DNA of 64,000 bases from Sulfuricystis multivorans. GTDB taxonomy: Bacteria; Pseudomonadota; Gammaproteobacteria; Burkholderiales; Rhodocyclaceae. The translations under genes were made by a program, and so were the position numbers. The notes under the pieces are model-generated. The model did no database searches. It was not told the DNA's origin and saw nothing but the letters and a program-made list of their open reading frames with translations. The stretch lies in contig NZ_AP018718.1 of NCBI RefSeq assembly GCF_003966565.1, positions 1,736,001 through 1,800,000 of the forward strand, in the 5' to 3' direction. This document shows, piece after piece, positions 44,781-55,021 of this stretch; the stretch's first letter is position 1, and every line of letters begins with the position of its first letter.

Positions 44781-46199
44781 TCAGGGCATCAGGAACGTGG
44801 CCTTCTCATGCACGGCCATCTTCTCGTCGCCTTCCGCCTTCACATCGAAATAGATCGTGTGCGAGCCCTTTGGCGCCGCATCGGGCGGCACGCGCACGGC
44901 AAAGGAAAAGCTCTTCGTCGTCGCCGGCTCGACTTCGACCACCGGCCCGCCTTCGAGCTGGATGCCTTCGAGCCCGCTCACCGTGATCCGATAGCGGTGC
45001 GGTTGCTCGGAGACGTTCATCACCTGCAGGCGATAGATGTTTTCGACCAGGCCGCCCTCGACTTCCCGCGCAAGCACACCGCGGTCGCGGATCACATTCA
45101 CGCGCAGATCCGGTTTGTGAGCGATGCCCCAGATCAGGCCGGAGACGATCGCGAGCAGGATCACGGTATAGACGATGATGCGCGGGCGTACGACATGGCG
45201 CAGGATTTCCTTCCTGCCCCAGTGCCGTTCCATCGCATGCTCGGTCGTGTAGCGGATCAGACCGCGCGGATAGCCCATCTTGTCCATCACCTCGTCGCAG
45301 CCGTCGATACAGGCAGCGCAGCCGATGCATTCATATTGCAGCCCGTTCCTGATGTCGATGCCGGTCGGGCAGACTTGCACACAGATGCCGCAGTCGATGC
45401 AGTCGCCCTTGCCGATGCTCTTCGGATCGACCCCCTTCCTGCGCGCGCCGCGCGGCTCGCCGCGCTCGACGTCGTAGGTGATGATCAAGGTGTCCGGGTC
45501 GAACATCACGCTCTGGAAGCGGGCGTAGGGGCACATGTAGAGACAGACCTGCTCGCGCAGATGGCCGGCAAAGAGATAAGTGAACCCCGCGTAGAAGAAC
45601 ATCCAGAAGGTCTCCCACGGGCCGAGGTTCCAGCTCCAGAATTCGACCCACAGCTCGTGGATCGGCGTGAAGTAACCGACGAAGGTAAAGCCCGTCCACC
45701 AGGCAAACAACACCCAGAGGAGGTATTTCGTCGCTCTGAGGCGGAACTTGCGCGCATCCATCGGCGCTTGGTCGAGCTTGATCCGAGCGGGGCGCTCGCC
45801 CTCGACCATCTTCTCGATCCACATGAAGATTTCCGTATAGACGGTCTGCGGGCAGGAATAGCCGCACCACAGCCGCCCGGCCACCGCCGTGAACAAAAAC
45901 AGCGCATAAGCCGAGATGATCAGGATGATGGCGAGGAAAACCACATCCTGCGGCCAGAGCACCAGATCGAAGACATAGAACTTGCGATTGACGATGTCGA
46001 GCAGGAAGGCCTGCCGATCACCCCAGGGAATCCAGGGCAAGCCGTAATAGATCAGCTGGGTCAGCCAGACGAATACCCAGCGCCAGTTGGCGAAACGCCC
46101 GGTCACCGAGCGTGGGTGGATTTTCTTGCGGGACTTGTAGAGGGTGACGACTTCTTCCGCCGGAGCTGCGGCGTTACTTTTCTCTGCGGGTGGGTTCAT
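44781..46199 (-). CDS. ccoG: CcoG/RdxA/FixG iron-sulfur membrane protein
   Basis: It has 472 residues from ATG 46199; a TTG ten codons earlier was rejected. Spans with WCGYSCPQTVYTEIFMWIE are followed by two [4Fe-4S] motifs CIDCGICVQVCP and CIGCAACIDGC, and a C-terminal immunoglobulin-like domain. CcoG is thought to reduce Cu(II) to Cu(I) for cbb3 assembly. It lies 165 bases after ccoP. Confidence 0.96.
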   Translation of the reverse strand: MNPPAEKSNAAAPAEEVVTLYKSRKKIHPRSVTGRFANWRWVFVWLTQLIYYGLPWIPWGDRQAFLLDIVNRKFYVFDLVLWPQDVVFLAIILIISAYALFLFTAVAGRLWCGYSCPQTVYTEIFMWIEKMVEGERPARIKLDQAPMDARKFRLRATKYLLWVLFAWWTGFTFVGYFTPIHELWVEFWSWNLGPWETFWMFFYAGFTYLFAGHLREQVCLYMCPYARFQSVMFDPDTLIITYDVERGEPRGARRKGVDPKSIGKGDCIDCGICVQVCPTGIDIRNGLQYECIGCAACIDGCDEVMDKMGYPRGLIRYTTEHAMERHWGRKEILRHVVRPRIIVYTVILLAIVSGLIWGIAHKPDLRVNVIRDRGVLAREVEGGLVENIYRLQVMNVSEQPHRYRITVSGLEGIQLEGGPVVEVEPATTKSFSFAVRVPPDAAPKGSHTIYFDVKAEGDEKMAVHEKATFLMP

Positions 46200-46328
46200 T
46201 GGGTCGGGTCGAGGTCTTCGGTTGTACAAAGGCGATGCGCTATCTTACTTCACGGCCCCTACCCTCGAAGGTTCCGCGTGTCGAAGCCGCCCGTCGCCAG
46301 CAACGACGACCCCCTGTTGGGCGGGAAT

Positions 46329-46357
46329 GCCGCCCACGCCAGGCAGGCGCGGGCGGC
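46329..46357 (-). terminator. strong GC hairpin after ccoP
   Basis: Arms GCCGCCCACGCC and GGCGCGGGCGGC around AGGCA pair with one mismatch, eight bases past the ccoP stop. There is no T-tract; it may reduce transcription into ccoG or protect the ccoNOQP mRNA end. Confidence 0.45.
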
Positions 46358-46364
46358 GGCGAGA

Positions 46365-47357
46365 TCACTTCTGTTGTTCAGCCGGAGCGGCCTCCTGCGA
46401 GCTAGCAGGTGCGGCTTCTGCCGGAGCAGGCGCCGGAGCAGGCTTGACGCCGCCACCGAGGCCCCAAACATAGGCGGTCAAGAGATGCACTTTCGCCGGG
46501 CCGAGAAACTCGCCGAACGCAGGCATCTGGTTCTGACGACCCTTGGTGACCGTCTCGATCATCGTCTCTTCACGTGAGCCGTAGAGCCAGACCTTGTCGG
46601 TCAGGTTCGGATAGCCGGCTTCCTGATTGCCCTTCGCATCAGGCCCGTGGCAGGCCGCGCAGGCTTGCGGGAAAAGCTCGGCACCGCGCTGCGCGCGTGC
46701 GGCATCATGCGACAGGCCGGAAAGCGAACGCACGTAATGCACGACATCCTTCACCTGCTCGGCATCCATGTCGGGCTTCACGCCCTTCGGCGTCATGACC
46801 CCCATGCGGCCATTGGTGATGGTTTCCTTGATCTTTTCGGGTGTGCCGCCCCACAGCCAGTCACCGTCCTTCAGGTTCGGAAAGCCCGGGCCACCACCGG
46901 CGTCGGAGCCGTGGCATTGCGCGCAGTAGGTGAGGAACAGCCGCTGACCCATTTCGCGCGCCTCGGGGTTGGCGGCGACGGCCATCACGTCCTGCTGCAG
47001 GAACTTGTTGAAGATCGGGCCGTACTTCGCTTCGGCGGTTTTCATCTCTTCATCATACTGCCCACGCATCGTCCAGCCGAACATCCCGCGGTTGTTGCCG
47101 AGGCCAGGATAGAGCGCCAGATAGGCGATGGCGAACACCACCGTGATGTAGAACATCCAACGCCACCAGTTCGGCAGCGGGTTGCTGTATTCCTCGAGCG
47201 TTTCATCCCAGACGTGGCCGGTGACCTCGCCCGGTTTGAATTTGGCCGAACCTTGCACCCAGAGGAAAACCGCGCAGCCGATGACGCTGACGGCGACGAT
47301 CACGACGACGAAGAGGTTCCAGAACCCCACCAAGTCGCTCGTAAAGTTGAAATCCAT
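46365..47357 (-). CDS. ccoP: cbb3 oxidase diheme cytochrome c subunit
   Basis: It has 330 residues. Two N-terminal spans (about 10-32 and 66-84) precede two cytochrome c domains with CAQCH (about 145-149) and CAACH (about 233-237). The C-terminus is proline/alanine-rich. It takes electrons from soluble cytochromes and passes them to CcoO. Confidence 0.97.
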   Translation of the reverse strand: MDFNFTSDLVGFWNLFVVVIVAVSVIGCAVFLWVQGSAKFKPGEVTGHVWDETLEEYSNPLPNWWRWMFYITVVFAIAYLALYPGLGNNRGMFGWTMRGQYDEEMKTAEAKYGPIFNKFLQQDVMAVAANPEAREMGQRLFLTYCAQCHGSDAGGGPGFPNLKDGDWLWGGTPEKIKETITNGRMGVMTPKGVKPDMDAEQVKDVVHYVRSLSGLSHDAARAQRGAELFPQACAACHGPDAKGNQEAGYPNLTDKVWLYGSREETMIETVTKGRQNQMPAFGEFLGPAKVHLLTAYVWGLGGGVKPAPAPAPAEAAPASSQEAAPAEQQK

Positions 47358-47369
47358 GACGAATTCCTT

Positions 47370-47546
47370 TCAGTTGTGCGTTTGACCCGCGCCCTTGTCC
47401 GCCGCAGGCAGGTCGTCGTCGAGCACCGATCGAGCGGCCTCGTCGAACGGCGCCTTCTGCTTTGCCGAGTAAGCCCACCAGACGATCCCGGCGAACAGGA
47501 CGATCACCAGGACCGTGAACAGGGAGCGCAGGTCGTTGATGTCCAT
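47370..47546 (-). CDS. ccoQ: cbb3 oxidase small subunit
   Basis: It has 58 residues: MDINDLRSLFTVLVIVLFAG begins a single span, followed by WWAYSAKQKAPFDEAARSVL, the usual CcoQ pattern. The start was set at the conserved MDI, four bases after ccoO. It stabilises the complex. Confidence 0.93.
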   Translation of the reverse strand: MDINDLRSLFTVLVIVLFAGIVWWAYSAKQKAPFDEAARSVLDDDLPAADKGAGQTHN

Positions 47547-47550
47547 GTGC

Positions 47551-48165
47551 TCAGCGCACCTGCTTGAGTGCCAGCCCCAGACCCTGCAGGTAGGCAATCA
47601 CCGCATCGAGCTCGGTCTTGCCTTCCAGCGCCTTGGGCGCTTCGGCGATCTCCTGGTCGGTGTAGGGCACGCCCACCTTGCGCAGCGCCGCCATCTTCGC
47701 GCCGATGTGCGGATCCTTGAGCGGACGGTCCAGCCAGTAATAAGCCGGCATGTTCGACTCGGGCACGACATCACGCGGATTCAAGAGGTGGATGCGGTGC
47801 CACTGGTCGGAATAGCGGCCGCCGACGCGTGCCAGATCCGGGCCGGTGCGCTTCGACCCCCACTGGAACGGGTGATCGTAAACAAACTCGCCGGCGACCG
47901 AGTAGTGGCCATAACGCTCGGTCTCGGCGCGGAAGGGACGGATCATCTGCGAATGGCAGTTGTAGCAGCCTTCGCGGATGTAGATGTCCCGCCCGGCAAG
48001 ACGCAGCGCGTCGTAAGGCTTGACCAGCTCATTGACCGGCGTGGTCGTGGATTTCTGGAAAAACAGCGGCACGATTTCCAGCAACCCGCCCACGCTCACC
48101 ACCAAAGTGGTGAGGATGATCAGCAGCGTATTGCTGGTTTCGATTTTTTCATGCGTCAATGCCAT
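47551..48165 (-). CDS. ccoO: cbb3 oxidase monoheme cytochrome c subunit
   Basis: It has 204 residues, an N-terminal anchor (about 11-33), and one heme motif [13 protein letters not shown] (about 67-79). [28 protein letters not shown] is characteristic. It bridges CcoP and the catalytic subunit. Confidence 0.97.
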   Translation of the reverse strand: MALTHEKIETSNTLLIILTTLVVSVGGLLEIVPLFFQKSTTTPVNELVKPYDALRLAGRDIYIREGCYNCHSQMIRPFRAETERYGHYSVAGEFVYDHPFQWGSKRTGPDLARVGGRYSDQWHRIHLLNPRDVVPESNMPAYYWLDRPLKDPHIGAKMAALRKVGVPYTDQEIAEAPKALEGKTELDAVIAYLQGLGLALKQVR

Positions 48166-48186
48166 GATGTCTTGTCTCCCTTGCGA

Positions 48187-49626
48187 TCAGTGGGCGCCGG
48201 CGGGGGCGAGTACGGGGGCATTGTCCACCGCCTTGCCGCTGGCGATCGTCTTGAACATGTTCCAGGCCATCAACACCATGCCCGTCAGATACAGGAGACC
48301 GCCGACGACGCGGATGGTCCAGAACGGATAGGACGCCTTGACGGCTTCGACGAAAGCATAGGTGAGCGTGCCGTCCGGGTTGGTGGCGCGCCACATCAGA
48401 CCCTGCATCACGCCGGAGATCCACAGCGCGGCGATGTAGAGCACGGTACCGAGCGTGGCCAGCCAGAAATGCACGTTGATCAAGCGCACCGAATACATCT
48501 CGGTCTTGCCGAAGAGGCGCGGGATCAGGTAGTACATGGATCCGATCGAGACCATGCCGACCCAGCCCAGCGCGCCCGAGTGCACATGACCGACCGTCCA
48601 GTCGGTGTAGTGCGACAGGGCATTGACGGTCTTGATCGACATCATCGGACCCTCGAAGGTCGACATGCCGTAGAACGACAGCGAGGTGACGAGGAACTTG
48701 AGGATCGGGTCGTCACGCAGCTTGTGCCAGGCACCCGAGAGCGTCATGATGCCGTTGATCATGCCACCCCAGGAGGGCGCCAGCAGGATCAGCGAAAAGA
48801 TCATGCCGATCGACTGGGTCCAGTCGGGCAGCGCGGTGTAGTGCAGATGGTGCGGGCCGGCCCACATGTAGGTGAAGATCAGCGCCCAGAAGTGCACCAC
48901 CGACAGGCGATAGGAATACACCGGGCGGCCGGCCTGCTTCGGCACGAAGTAATACATCATGCCGAGGAAGGCAGCGGTCAGGAAGAAGCCGACGGCGTTG
49001 TGGCCATACCACCACTGCACCATCGCGTCCTGTACGCCGGCGTAAGCCGAGTAGGACTTCGGCGTCAGGATGCCGGCCTCGAAGACCGGAATCTCGGCGC
49101 TATTGAAGATGTGCAGCAGCGCCACCGCGATGATGAACGCGCCGTAGAACCAGTTGGCCACATAGATGTGCTTGGTCTTGCGCGTGCCGATCGTGCCGAA
49201 GAAGACGATCGCGTAGGCAACCCAGATCACGGTGATCAAGAGGTCGATCGGCCATTCGAGCTCGGCGTATTCCTTGCCAGTGGTAAAGCCCAGCGGCAGC
49301 GACAAGGCAGCCAGCACGATGACCAGTTGCCAGGCCCAGAAGGTGAAAGTGGCTAGCCCCGGCGCGAACAGCGTCGTATGGCAGGTGCGCTGCACGACAT
49401 AGTAGGAGGTGGCGAACAGCGCGCTGCCGCCGAAGGCGAAGATCACCGCATTGGTATGCAGCGGCCGCAAACGCCCGTAGGACAGCCATTCATAGATGCT
49501 CAATTGTGGCCAGACCAGCTGGGCGGCGACGATGACGCCGACCAGCATGCCGACGATGCCCCAGATCACGGTCATCACGGCGAACTGGCGCACGACTTTG
49601 TAGTTGTAAGTCGCTTGCGATTGCAT
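48187..49626 (-). CDS. ccoN: cbb3 oxidase catalytic subunit I
   Basis: A heme-copper oxygen reductase of 479 residues with twelve spans and conserved histidine ligands in [47 protein letters not shown] and [11 protein letters not shown]. The start is [19 protein letters not shown]; in-frame codons to 49695 lie in the promoter region. Three FNR-type boxes precede it. Confidence 0.97.
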   Translation of the reverse strand: MQSQATYNYKVVRQFAVMTVIWGIVGMLVGVIVAAQLVWPQLSIYEWLSYGRLRPLHTNAVIFAFGGSALFATSYYVVQRTCHTTLFAPGLATFTFWAWQLVIVLAALSLPLGFTTGKEYAELEWPIDLLITVIWVAYAIVFFGTIGTRKTKHIYVANWFYGAFIIAVALLHIFNSAEIPVFEAGILTPKSYSAYAGVQDAMVQWWYGHNAVGFFLTAAFLGMMYYFVPKQAGRPVYSYRLSVVHFWALIFTYMWAGPHHLHYTALPDWTQSIGMIFSLILLAPSWGGMINGIMTLSGAWHKLRDDPILKFLVTSLSFYGMSTFEGPMMSIKTVNALSHYTDWTVGHVHSGALGWVGMVSIGSMYYLIPRLFGKTEMYSVRLINVHFWLATLGTVLYIAALWISGVMQGLMWRATNPDGTLTYAFVEAVKASYPFWTIRVVGGLLYLTGMVLMAWNMFKTIASGKAVDNAPVLAPAGAH

Positions 49627-49736
49627 GATGGATTTCACCTCTCTCACTGATTGAAAACTGCCTGCCCAATGAAACTCCGCTTCAACTCCCGCCACCCCGA
49701 CCAGGCCATCGGCGCAGCAGAAATCCCTGCGACAAA

Positions 49737-49854
49737 TTGACTCGGATCAAAATCGTGACGGAGGATACTGCAGTATCACCGACAGAAATTGATTCAGGTC
49801 AACTTTTATTAAAGTCAGAATATTTGATGTTGTTATCAGTTTGACTAATGTCAA
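49737..49854 (-). promoter_or_regulatory. three FNR-type boxes, 52 bp apart, upstream of ccoN
   Basis: TTGACTCGGATCAA (49737-49750), TTGATTCAGGTCAA (49789-49802) and TTGACTAATGTCAA (49841-49854). Their centres are exactly 52 bp apart, about five helical turns. The palindrome GATACTGCAGTATC (49764-49777) lies between the first two. The 364 bases 49627-49990 hold no supported gene; GC content is visibly lower here than around it. Confidence 0.72.
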
Positions 49855-49990
49855 AGCAAAAAAAAGGGTGCGCGAAACGCGCACCCCCAACCCCAACAGA
49901 GAGACTAACCGTGAAACCTTGAAACCCTCGCCCAGCGCAGATGAGACCCAACAGCCGAACGATCGAGGCGTAGTATCGTCCGGTTGATCC

Positions 49991-50200
49991 TCACTTACTT
50001 TGATCTGGATCAACAGATGGCGATGTCGTCTGTGGGGTTTTCGGGGAATCCTCGCGCGGCGTATCGTCGTCCATCAGCACCCGGTAGGCCGGGCCTTCGA
50101 GATCGTCCAGCTGACCGCTTCTCAGCGACCACCAGAACACCACGCCGATCGCGAAGACCAGCAATACGGAGACGGGGATCAGGAGATAGAGGCTTTCCAT
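49991..50200 (-). CDS. ccoS: CcoS-type cbb3 oxidase maturation protein
   Basis: It has 69 residues: MESLYLLIPVSVLLVFAIG gives the single span, then WWSLRSGQLDDLEGPAYRVL and a charged C-terminus. CcoS is needed for cofactor insertion into cbb3 oxidase. Its start overlaps the end of ccoI by 22 bases. Its last codons coincide with a fourth FNR-like palindrome (TTGATCTGGATCAA, 50000-50013). Confidence 0.93.
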   Translation of the reverse strand: MESLYLLIPVSVLLVFAIGVVFWWSLRSGQLDDLEGPAYRVLMDDDTPREDSPKTPQTTSPSVDPDQSK

Positions 50201-52650
50201 GCCACGCCTTTCTGCAGCCGCAAGGCATTCATGACCACGAGCAGCGAGCTGGCCGACATGCCGATGCCGGCCATCCACGGCGTCACCCAGCCGGTCATCG
50301 CCAGCGGGATCGCTACCAGATTATAGGCAAAGGCCCAAGCGAGGTTCTGACGGATGATCCGCAAGGTTTGTCGCGCCAGCGCAATGCCATCGGCGAGATG
50401 GCCAAGATCGTCGGAAAGCAGCACCACGTCGGCCTGACTGCGCGCGAGATCCGTGCCGCCGCCCATCGCCACCGAGACGTGCGCCTGCGCCAGCACCGGC
50501 GCGTCATTGACGCCATCGCCGACCATCGCCACGGTGGCGCCGCTGTGCTGGATCTCACGCACTGCGGCGTGTTTTGCCTCCGGGGTCATCCCACCGCGGT
50601 AATCCTCGACGCCGAGCGCGCACGCCACCGCCGCCACCGTCTCGGGCGCATCGCCGGAAAGGATGGTCAGTTTCGCGCCCGTCGCCGCGATGCGCGACAG
50701 CGCTTCGCGCACGCCTGGCCGCAAGCCATCGCTGATGCGAAACCAGGCGCGATCCCCACGATCGTCGCCCAATGCGATCACCGTATCGCCGCCCGCCCGC
50801 CAGCCGACGACGTCCTCCGGTAACGGCCGTCCATGCAATTCGGCGACGAAGGCCGGCACGCCGATGCGCACTGCCCTGCCCTCGGCATCCCGGGCCTCGA
50901 TCCCCTTGCCGGTCACGGCGCGCAGCTGCGCAAGTGTCGCCGTCTCACCAGCGCCGACTTTCTCACACAGCGCCTTGGCCAGCGGATGTTCCGATGCCTG
51001 CTCCAGCGCCCTTACCTGCGCGAACACCTCGGTCTCGCTCAACCCCTCGGCCAAGCGCAGATCGACCACCGTCGGCCGCCCCAAGGTGAGTGTGCCCGTC
51101 TTGTCGAAAATCCAGTGATCGGCGCGCGAGAGCGTCTCGATCGCATGACCGCGCGTGACCAGCACGCCTGCCTTCGCCAGCGCGCCGGTGGCCACGGTCA
51201 GCGCCGCGGGCGTAGCGAGCGAAAGCGCGCACGGGCAGCTGACCACCAGCACCGCGACGCAGATCCACAAGGCATTGGCCGGATCGACGTTGAACCAGTA
51301 AATGCCGGTCGCCAGCGCCAGTGCCAACAGTGCCCAGACGAAACGCTGCGCGATGCGATCCGCCGTCTGCACCAGGGTCGGTTTTTCCGCCGCGGCCTGC
51401 TCCATCAGCCGGCGGATCGACGCGAGTCTCGTCGCCTCGCCGACCCGTTCGAGCCGGATCGTCAGGGGGCTGCCGACATTGACGCTGCCGCCCGTCACCG
51501 CATCCCCGATGCCCTTGGTCACCGGGCGGCTCTCACCGGTGAGCAGCGATTCGTCGGCGCTGCTTTCGCCATCGACGACGATGCCATCGCCGGGGATCGT
51601 CTCGCCGGGCTTGACGCGCACCACATCGCCGACGGTCAGATGCGCGACCGCGACGCGCTCGGCATCAACGGCCGGCCAATGGGGCAGCCGCTCGGCGAAC
51701 GCCGGAATCGCGCGCGCCAGCGCCTCGATCCCGCGGGTGGCCTTCTGTCGCGCCATCATCTCCAGATAGCGTCCGGTGAGCAGGAAGAACACGAACATCG
51801 TCACCGAATCGAAATACACCTCGCCCGAAGCCGTGAGCGTCGCCCAGACGCTGGCGAGAAACGCGCTGCCGACGCCGAGGGCCACCGGCACGTCCATGCC
51901 GACGCGGCGGAACTTCAAATCGCGCCAGGCGCTGGTGAAGAACGGCGCCGCCGAATAGCCGATCACCGGCACGGTGAGCAGAAAACTCGCCCAGCGCATC
52001 AGTTGCGCGATGTCCAAGGGCATGTCGCCGCTCTCGCCGATGTCCGCCAAATACATCGGTACCGCATACATCATCACCTGCATCATGCCGAAACCGGCGA
52101 CGAACAGCCGCCACTGCGCGCTGCGCCGTTCCTTTTTCGCCAGTTGCTCGGACTTCGTCGCATCGTATGGATGCGCGCGATAGCCGATCGCCTGGATCGC
52201 CTCGAGCAGCGCGGAGAGCTTGGTCACGCGCTCGTCCCAGCGCACCCGCGCGCGCCGCGTCGCATAGTTGATGTCCACGGCGGTCACACCCGGCTGTTTC
52301 GAAAGATGCGCCTCGTTGAGCCAAACGCAGGCCGCGCAGGTGATGCCTTCGAGGATCAGGCTCGCCTCGCGCTCGTGCGCGCCGATCGGCCGCACGAAAT
52401 TCTTCTGCACCTCGGGATGGTCGAAGAGCCCCAGCTCCTGCAAGGCGGCGGGCAACGCCTCGCGCGGGCTTTCCGGCAGCGCGTCGCGGTGCTTGTAGTA
52501 ATCGGTCAGTCCGTTGGCGACGATCGCCTGCGCCACGGCCTGGCAGCCGGCGCAGCACATCTGGCGCGGCACGCCATCGATCTCGACCGTGAAATCGACG
52601 CCCGGCGGCACCGGCAGGCCGCAGTGATAGCAGTCGTGTTCGCTGGCCAA
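50179..52650 (-). CDS. ccoI: CcoI/FixI copper-transporting P1B ATPase
   Basis: It supplies copper for cbb3 oxidase. It has 823 residues. An N-terminal metal-binding domain has CYHCGLPVP and RQMCCAGCQAV; an HMA has GITCAACVWLN (about 100). The membrane site is SCPCALSLATPAAL, followed by DKTGTLTLG, TGESRPV and GDGVNDAPVLAQAHV. A 24-bp repeat copy encodes KVGAGETA in the nucleotide domain. It is followed by ccoS and then the ccoN promoter. Confidence 0.96.
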   Translation of the reverse strand: MASEHDCYHCGLPVPPGVDFTVEIDGVPRQMCCAGCQAVAQAIVANGLTDYYKHRDALPESPREALPAALQELGLFDHPEVQKNFVRPIGAHEREASLILEGITCAACVWLNEAHLSKQPGVTAVDINYATRRARVRWDERVTKLSALLEAIQAIGYRAHPYDATKSEQLAKKERRSAQWRLFVAGFGMMQVMMYAVPMYLADIGESGDMPLDIAQLMRWASFLLTVPVIGYSAAPFFTSAWRDLKFRRVGMDVPVALGVGSAFLASVWATLTASGEVYFDSVTMFVFFLLTGRYLEMMARQKATRGIEALARAIPAFAERLPHWPAVDAERVAVAHLTVGDVVRVKPGETIPGDGIVVDGESSADESLLTGESRPVTKGIGDAVTGGSVNVGSPLTIRLERVGEATRLASIRRLMEQAAAEKPTLVQTADRIAQRFVWALLALALATGIYWFNVDPANALWICVAVLVVSCPCALSLATPAALTVATGALAKAGVLVTRGHAIETLSRADHWIFDKTGTLTLGRPTVVDLRLAEGLSETEVFAQVRALEQASEHPLAKALCEKVGAGETATLAQLRAVTGKGIEARDAEGRAVRIGVPAFVAELHGRPLPEDVVGWRAGGDTVIALGDDRGDRAWFRISDGLRPGVREALSRIAATGAKLTILSGDAPETVAAVACALGVEDYRGGMTPEAKHAAVREIQHSGATVAMVGDGVNDAPVLAQAHVSVAMGGGTDLARSQADVVLLSDDLGHLADGIALARQTLRIIRQNLAWAFAYNLVAIPLAMTGWVTPWMAGIGMSASSLLVVMNALRLQKGVAWKASIS
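50938..50961. repeat. 24-bp dispersed repeat, copy 10 (inside ccoI)
   Basis: Coding orientation AAAGTCGGCGCTGGT followed by GAGACGGCG, encoding KVGAGETA, identical at protein level to the cusB copy. Confidence 0.8.
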
Positions 52651-52654
52651 GGGC

Positions 52655-53422
52655 TTATTTCGGCTGCATGCGGATCGCGCCGTCGAGGCGGATCGTCTCG
52701 CCGTTCAGATACGGATTCTCGATGATCTGCCCGACGAGCGAAGCGAACTCGGCCGGCCGGCCCAGGCGCGGCGGGAAAGGCACCATCTTGCCGAGCGCAT
52801 CCCTCACCTCGTCGCTCATGCCGGCCATCATCGGCGTTTCCATGATCCCCGGCGCGATCGTCATCACGCGGATGCCCATGCGCGCCAGATCGCGGGCGAT
52901 CGGCAATGTCATGCCGACGATGCCGCCTTTCGATGCCGCATAGGCCGCCTGACCGATCTGGCCGTCGAATGCCGCCACCGAGGCGGTATTGACGATCACG
53001 CCGCGCTCGCCCTCCTCGTTCGGCGCGTTCTCGCCCATCGCCGCGGCGGCCAGCCGAATCATGTTGAAGGTGCCGACCAGATTCACCTCGATCACGCGCT
53101 TGAAGCTTGCGAGCTGATGCGGCCCTTCCTTGCCCACCGTCTTCTCGCCCAGCACGATGCCGGCGCAGCCGACCAGGCCATGCACCGCGCCGAAAGCCTC
53201 CCGCGCCGCCGCGATGCAGTCTCGTGCGCTCCCTTCGTCGGCGACGTCGGTGGCAACGAAGCGGGCATTCGCCCCCAGTTCCGCGGCCAACGCCTCGCCC
53301 GCGGCATGATTCGGATCGGCAATGACCACCTTGCCGCCACGCCCTGCCAGAAACCGCGCCGCCCCGGCGCCCAGGCCCGAAGCCCCGCCAGTGACGATGA
53401 ACACACATTCTTCGATCTGCAT
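52655..53422 (-). CDS. short-chain dehydrogenase/reductase, 3-hydroxyacyl-CoA dehydrogenase type 2-like
   Basis: It has 255 residues. The NAD-binding motif is [14 protein letters not shown] (11-24), then [23 protein letters not shown] with the YxxxK catalytic pair, and [20 protein letters not shown]. The closest known pattern is the HSD17B10/beta-oxidation type. It lies four bases before ccoI but is probably metabolically unrelated. Confidence 0.9.
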   Translation of the reverse strand: MQIEECVFIVTGGASGLGAGAARFLAGRGGKVVIADPNHAAGEALAAELGANARFVATDVADEGSARDCIAAAREAFGAVHGLVGCAGIVLGEKTVGKEGPHQLASFKRVIEVNLVGTFNMIRLAAAAMGENAPNEEGERGVIVNTASVAAFDGQIGQAAYAASKGGIVGMTLPIARDLARMGIRVMTIAPGIMETPMMAGMSDEVRDALGKMVPFPPRLGRPAEFASLVGQIIENPYLNGETIRLDGAIRMQPK

Positions 53423-53428
53423 GACCCA

Positions 53429-53863
53429 TCAATCCTTTTCGAGTGCGAGACGCCCGCCCGCTTTCTTCAACGCCTTGCGCAAATCTGCATCGATGGTCGC
53501 CAACGGCAGATCCTCACGCAAGGCCAGTTCGAGGTATGAAGCATCATAAGTCGAAAGCCCATAGCGGCGCGCCAACTGCAAGGTATCCGATAGCGCAAGG
53601 CGGTTCGAGGCCGGGTCGATCTCGATCGCCATGTCGCGCAACAACGAAAGGAAGGCGATACTGCGCGCCTCCTGGAGCAAGCCTTTCGCCTCGGCGCGCA
53701 CCACGACATTGCCGACCTCGAGCGGCCAGACGGCGGGAACGAGCGCGACGGTTTCTTCCTGCTCGAAACAGGCCAGCACCTCTTCGGCATAGCGGCGGTC
53801 GGCCTCGCTGCCATCGCCGAACAGCCAGCGCATCACGACCGAATTGTCCAGCACGAGCCGCAT
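53429..53863 (-). CDS. PIN-domain ribonuclease toxin
   Basis: It has 144 residues. The PIN fold has MRLVLDNSVVMRWLFGD, VWPLEVGNVV and YGLSTYDASYLELAL with the expected acidic residues. It starts on the last base of the antitoxin stop. It is a VapC-like toxin paired with a Phd-type antitoxin rather than the AbrB type seen at 20456. Confidence 0.92.
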   Translation of the reverse strand: MRLVLDNSVVMRWLFGDGSEADRRYAEEVLACFEQEETVALVPAVWPLEVGNVVVRAEAKGLLQEARSIAFLSLLRDMAIEIDPASNRLALSDTLQLARRYGLSTYDASYLELALREDLPLATIDADLRKALKKAGGRLALEKD

Positions 53864-54114
53864 CAGTCGCGGCCCTCTTCGATCAGCGCGCGCACATCGA
53901 CCCCTTGCCCTGCGGCACGCTCATGCATGAAACGCCGCAGCCGCGCGGCGGCTTCGGCGCAAGCGCGCTTTTCGAGCGTCGCCGCGGGAACCAGATCGGC
54001 CACCGGCTTACCGCGCTGGGTGATGCGATAGGCCGCGCCGGCCTGGACCTTGCGCAGAAAATCGGCGAGATGCGTCTTCGCCTCGTAAGCCCCTATTTCC
54101 ACGTATGTCGTCAT
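53863..54114 (-). CDS. Phd/YefM-type antitoxin
   Basis: It has 83 residues: VEIGAYEAKTHLADFLRKVQAG and YRITQRGKPVADLVPA are the Phd/YefM pattern. It neutralises the adjacent PIN toxin and probably represses the operon through the gap to aroE, which includes the inverted pair TAGACCGGTCGGTC-like near 54139-54156. Confidence 0.92.
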   Translation of the reverse strand: MTTYVEIGAYEAKTHLADFLRKVQAGAAYRITQRGKPVADLVPAATLEKRACAEAAARLRRFMHERAAGQGVDVRALIEEGRD

Positions 54115-54205
54115 CGCTTCACCCCCACCATCGACCAGTAGATAGACCGGTCGGTCAAAGTATACAGCCGCCTTCGGGATGCGCTGCAGAATTTTTCACC
54201 GCCGC

Positions 54206-55021
54206 TCAGCCATCCCGCAACATCGCCAGCACCGGCGCCGTCTCGGGCCGCACGCCGCGCCAGAGGAAGAACGACTCGGCCGCCTGCTCGACCAGCATCC
54301 CCAGTCCATCGGCGACGCAGGATGCGCCCAACCCTCGCGCCTGGATCATGAACGGCGTCTCGCTGGGGCCATAGACCATGTCGTACGCCAGGGCGTCGGG
54401 GGCGAACAGCCCCTGCGGCAGCGGGAGCTGCGCCCCGCCCAGGCCGGCCGAGGTCGCATTGATCACGACGTCGAAGGCCCCACCCGCGAAAGCGTCGAAG
54501 CCGCCGGCCTCGATCCGCCCGTAGGATGCAAAACGTTCGCGCAGCTCGCAAGCCTTCTCGACGCTGCGGTTGGCGACCGCCAAGAGCGCCGGCGAGCGTT
54601 CCAAGAGCGCCGGAATCACTCCCCGTGCCGCCCCGCCAGCGCCGAGAATCAGCACCCGCCGGCCGGCAAGATGCACGCCCAGCCGCTCTTCCAGATCGCG
54701 CACCAGCCCGATGCCGTCGGTGTTGTCGGCGAAGATGCCGTCCGCATCGAAGCGCAGCGTATTCGCCGCGCCGGCCAGCCGAGCCCGCTCGGTCGGTTTG
54801 TCGGCCAAGGCCAGCGCCTCCAGCTTGAATGGCACCGTGACGTTTGCGCCGCGCCCGCCGGCGGCGCGGAACGCCGATACCGTGGCCGCGAAGTCCTCCA
54901 GCGGCGCGAGGATCGCCTCGTAGGACACGTCCTGCCCGGTCTGCCGTGCGAAAGCGGCGTGGATCAGCGGCGATTTCGAATGGGCGATCGGGTTGCCGAT
55001 CACCGCGTAACGGTCGGTCAT
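54206..55021 (-). CDS. aroE: shikimate dehydrogenase
   Basis: It reduces 3-dehydroshikimate with NADPH in the aromatic pathway. It has 271 residues: [20 protein letters not shown], then [11 protein letters not shown] with the catalytic lysine, [12 protein letters not shown] and the nucleotide motif [12 protein letters not shown]. It overlaps the Uma2 gene by four bases. Confidence 0.97.
   Translation of the reverse strand: MTDRYAVIGNPIAHSKSPLIHAAFARQTGQDVSYEAILAPLEDFAATVSAFRAAGGRGANVTVPFKLEALALADKPTERARLAGAANTLRFDADGIFADNTDGIGLVRDLEERLGVHLAGRRVLILGAGGAARGVIPALLERSPALLAVANRSVEKACELRERFASYGRIEAGGFDAFAGGAFDVVINATSAGLGGAQLPLPQGLFAPDALAYDMVYGPSETPFMIQARGLGASCVADGLGMLVEQAAESFFLWRGVRPETAPVLAMLRDG

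Noticed and set aside
49728-49743. TGCGACAAATTGACTC as another TGCGAC-N5-GTCGCA site
   Set aside because: The right half does not match; the sequence is better explained by the overlapping FNR box.
49747-50013. An 88-codon minus-strand frame across the ccoN promoter
   Set aside because: It covers the FNR boxes and the end of ccoS, has no ribosome-binding site or recognisable domain, and lies where regulation is expected.
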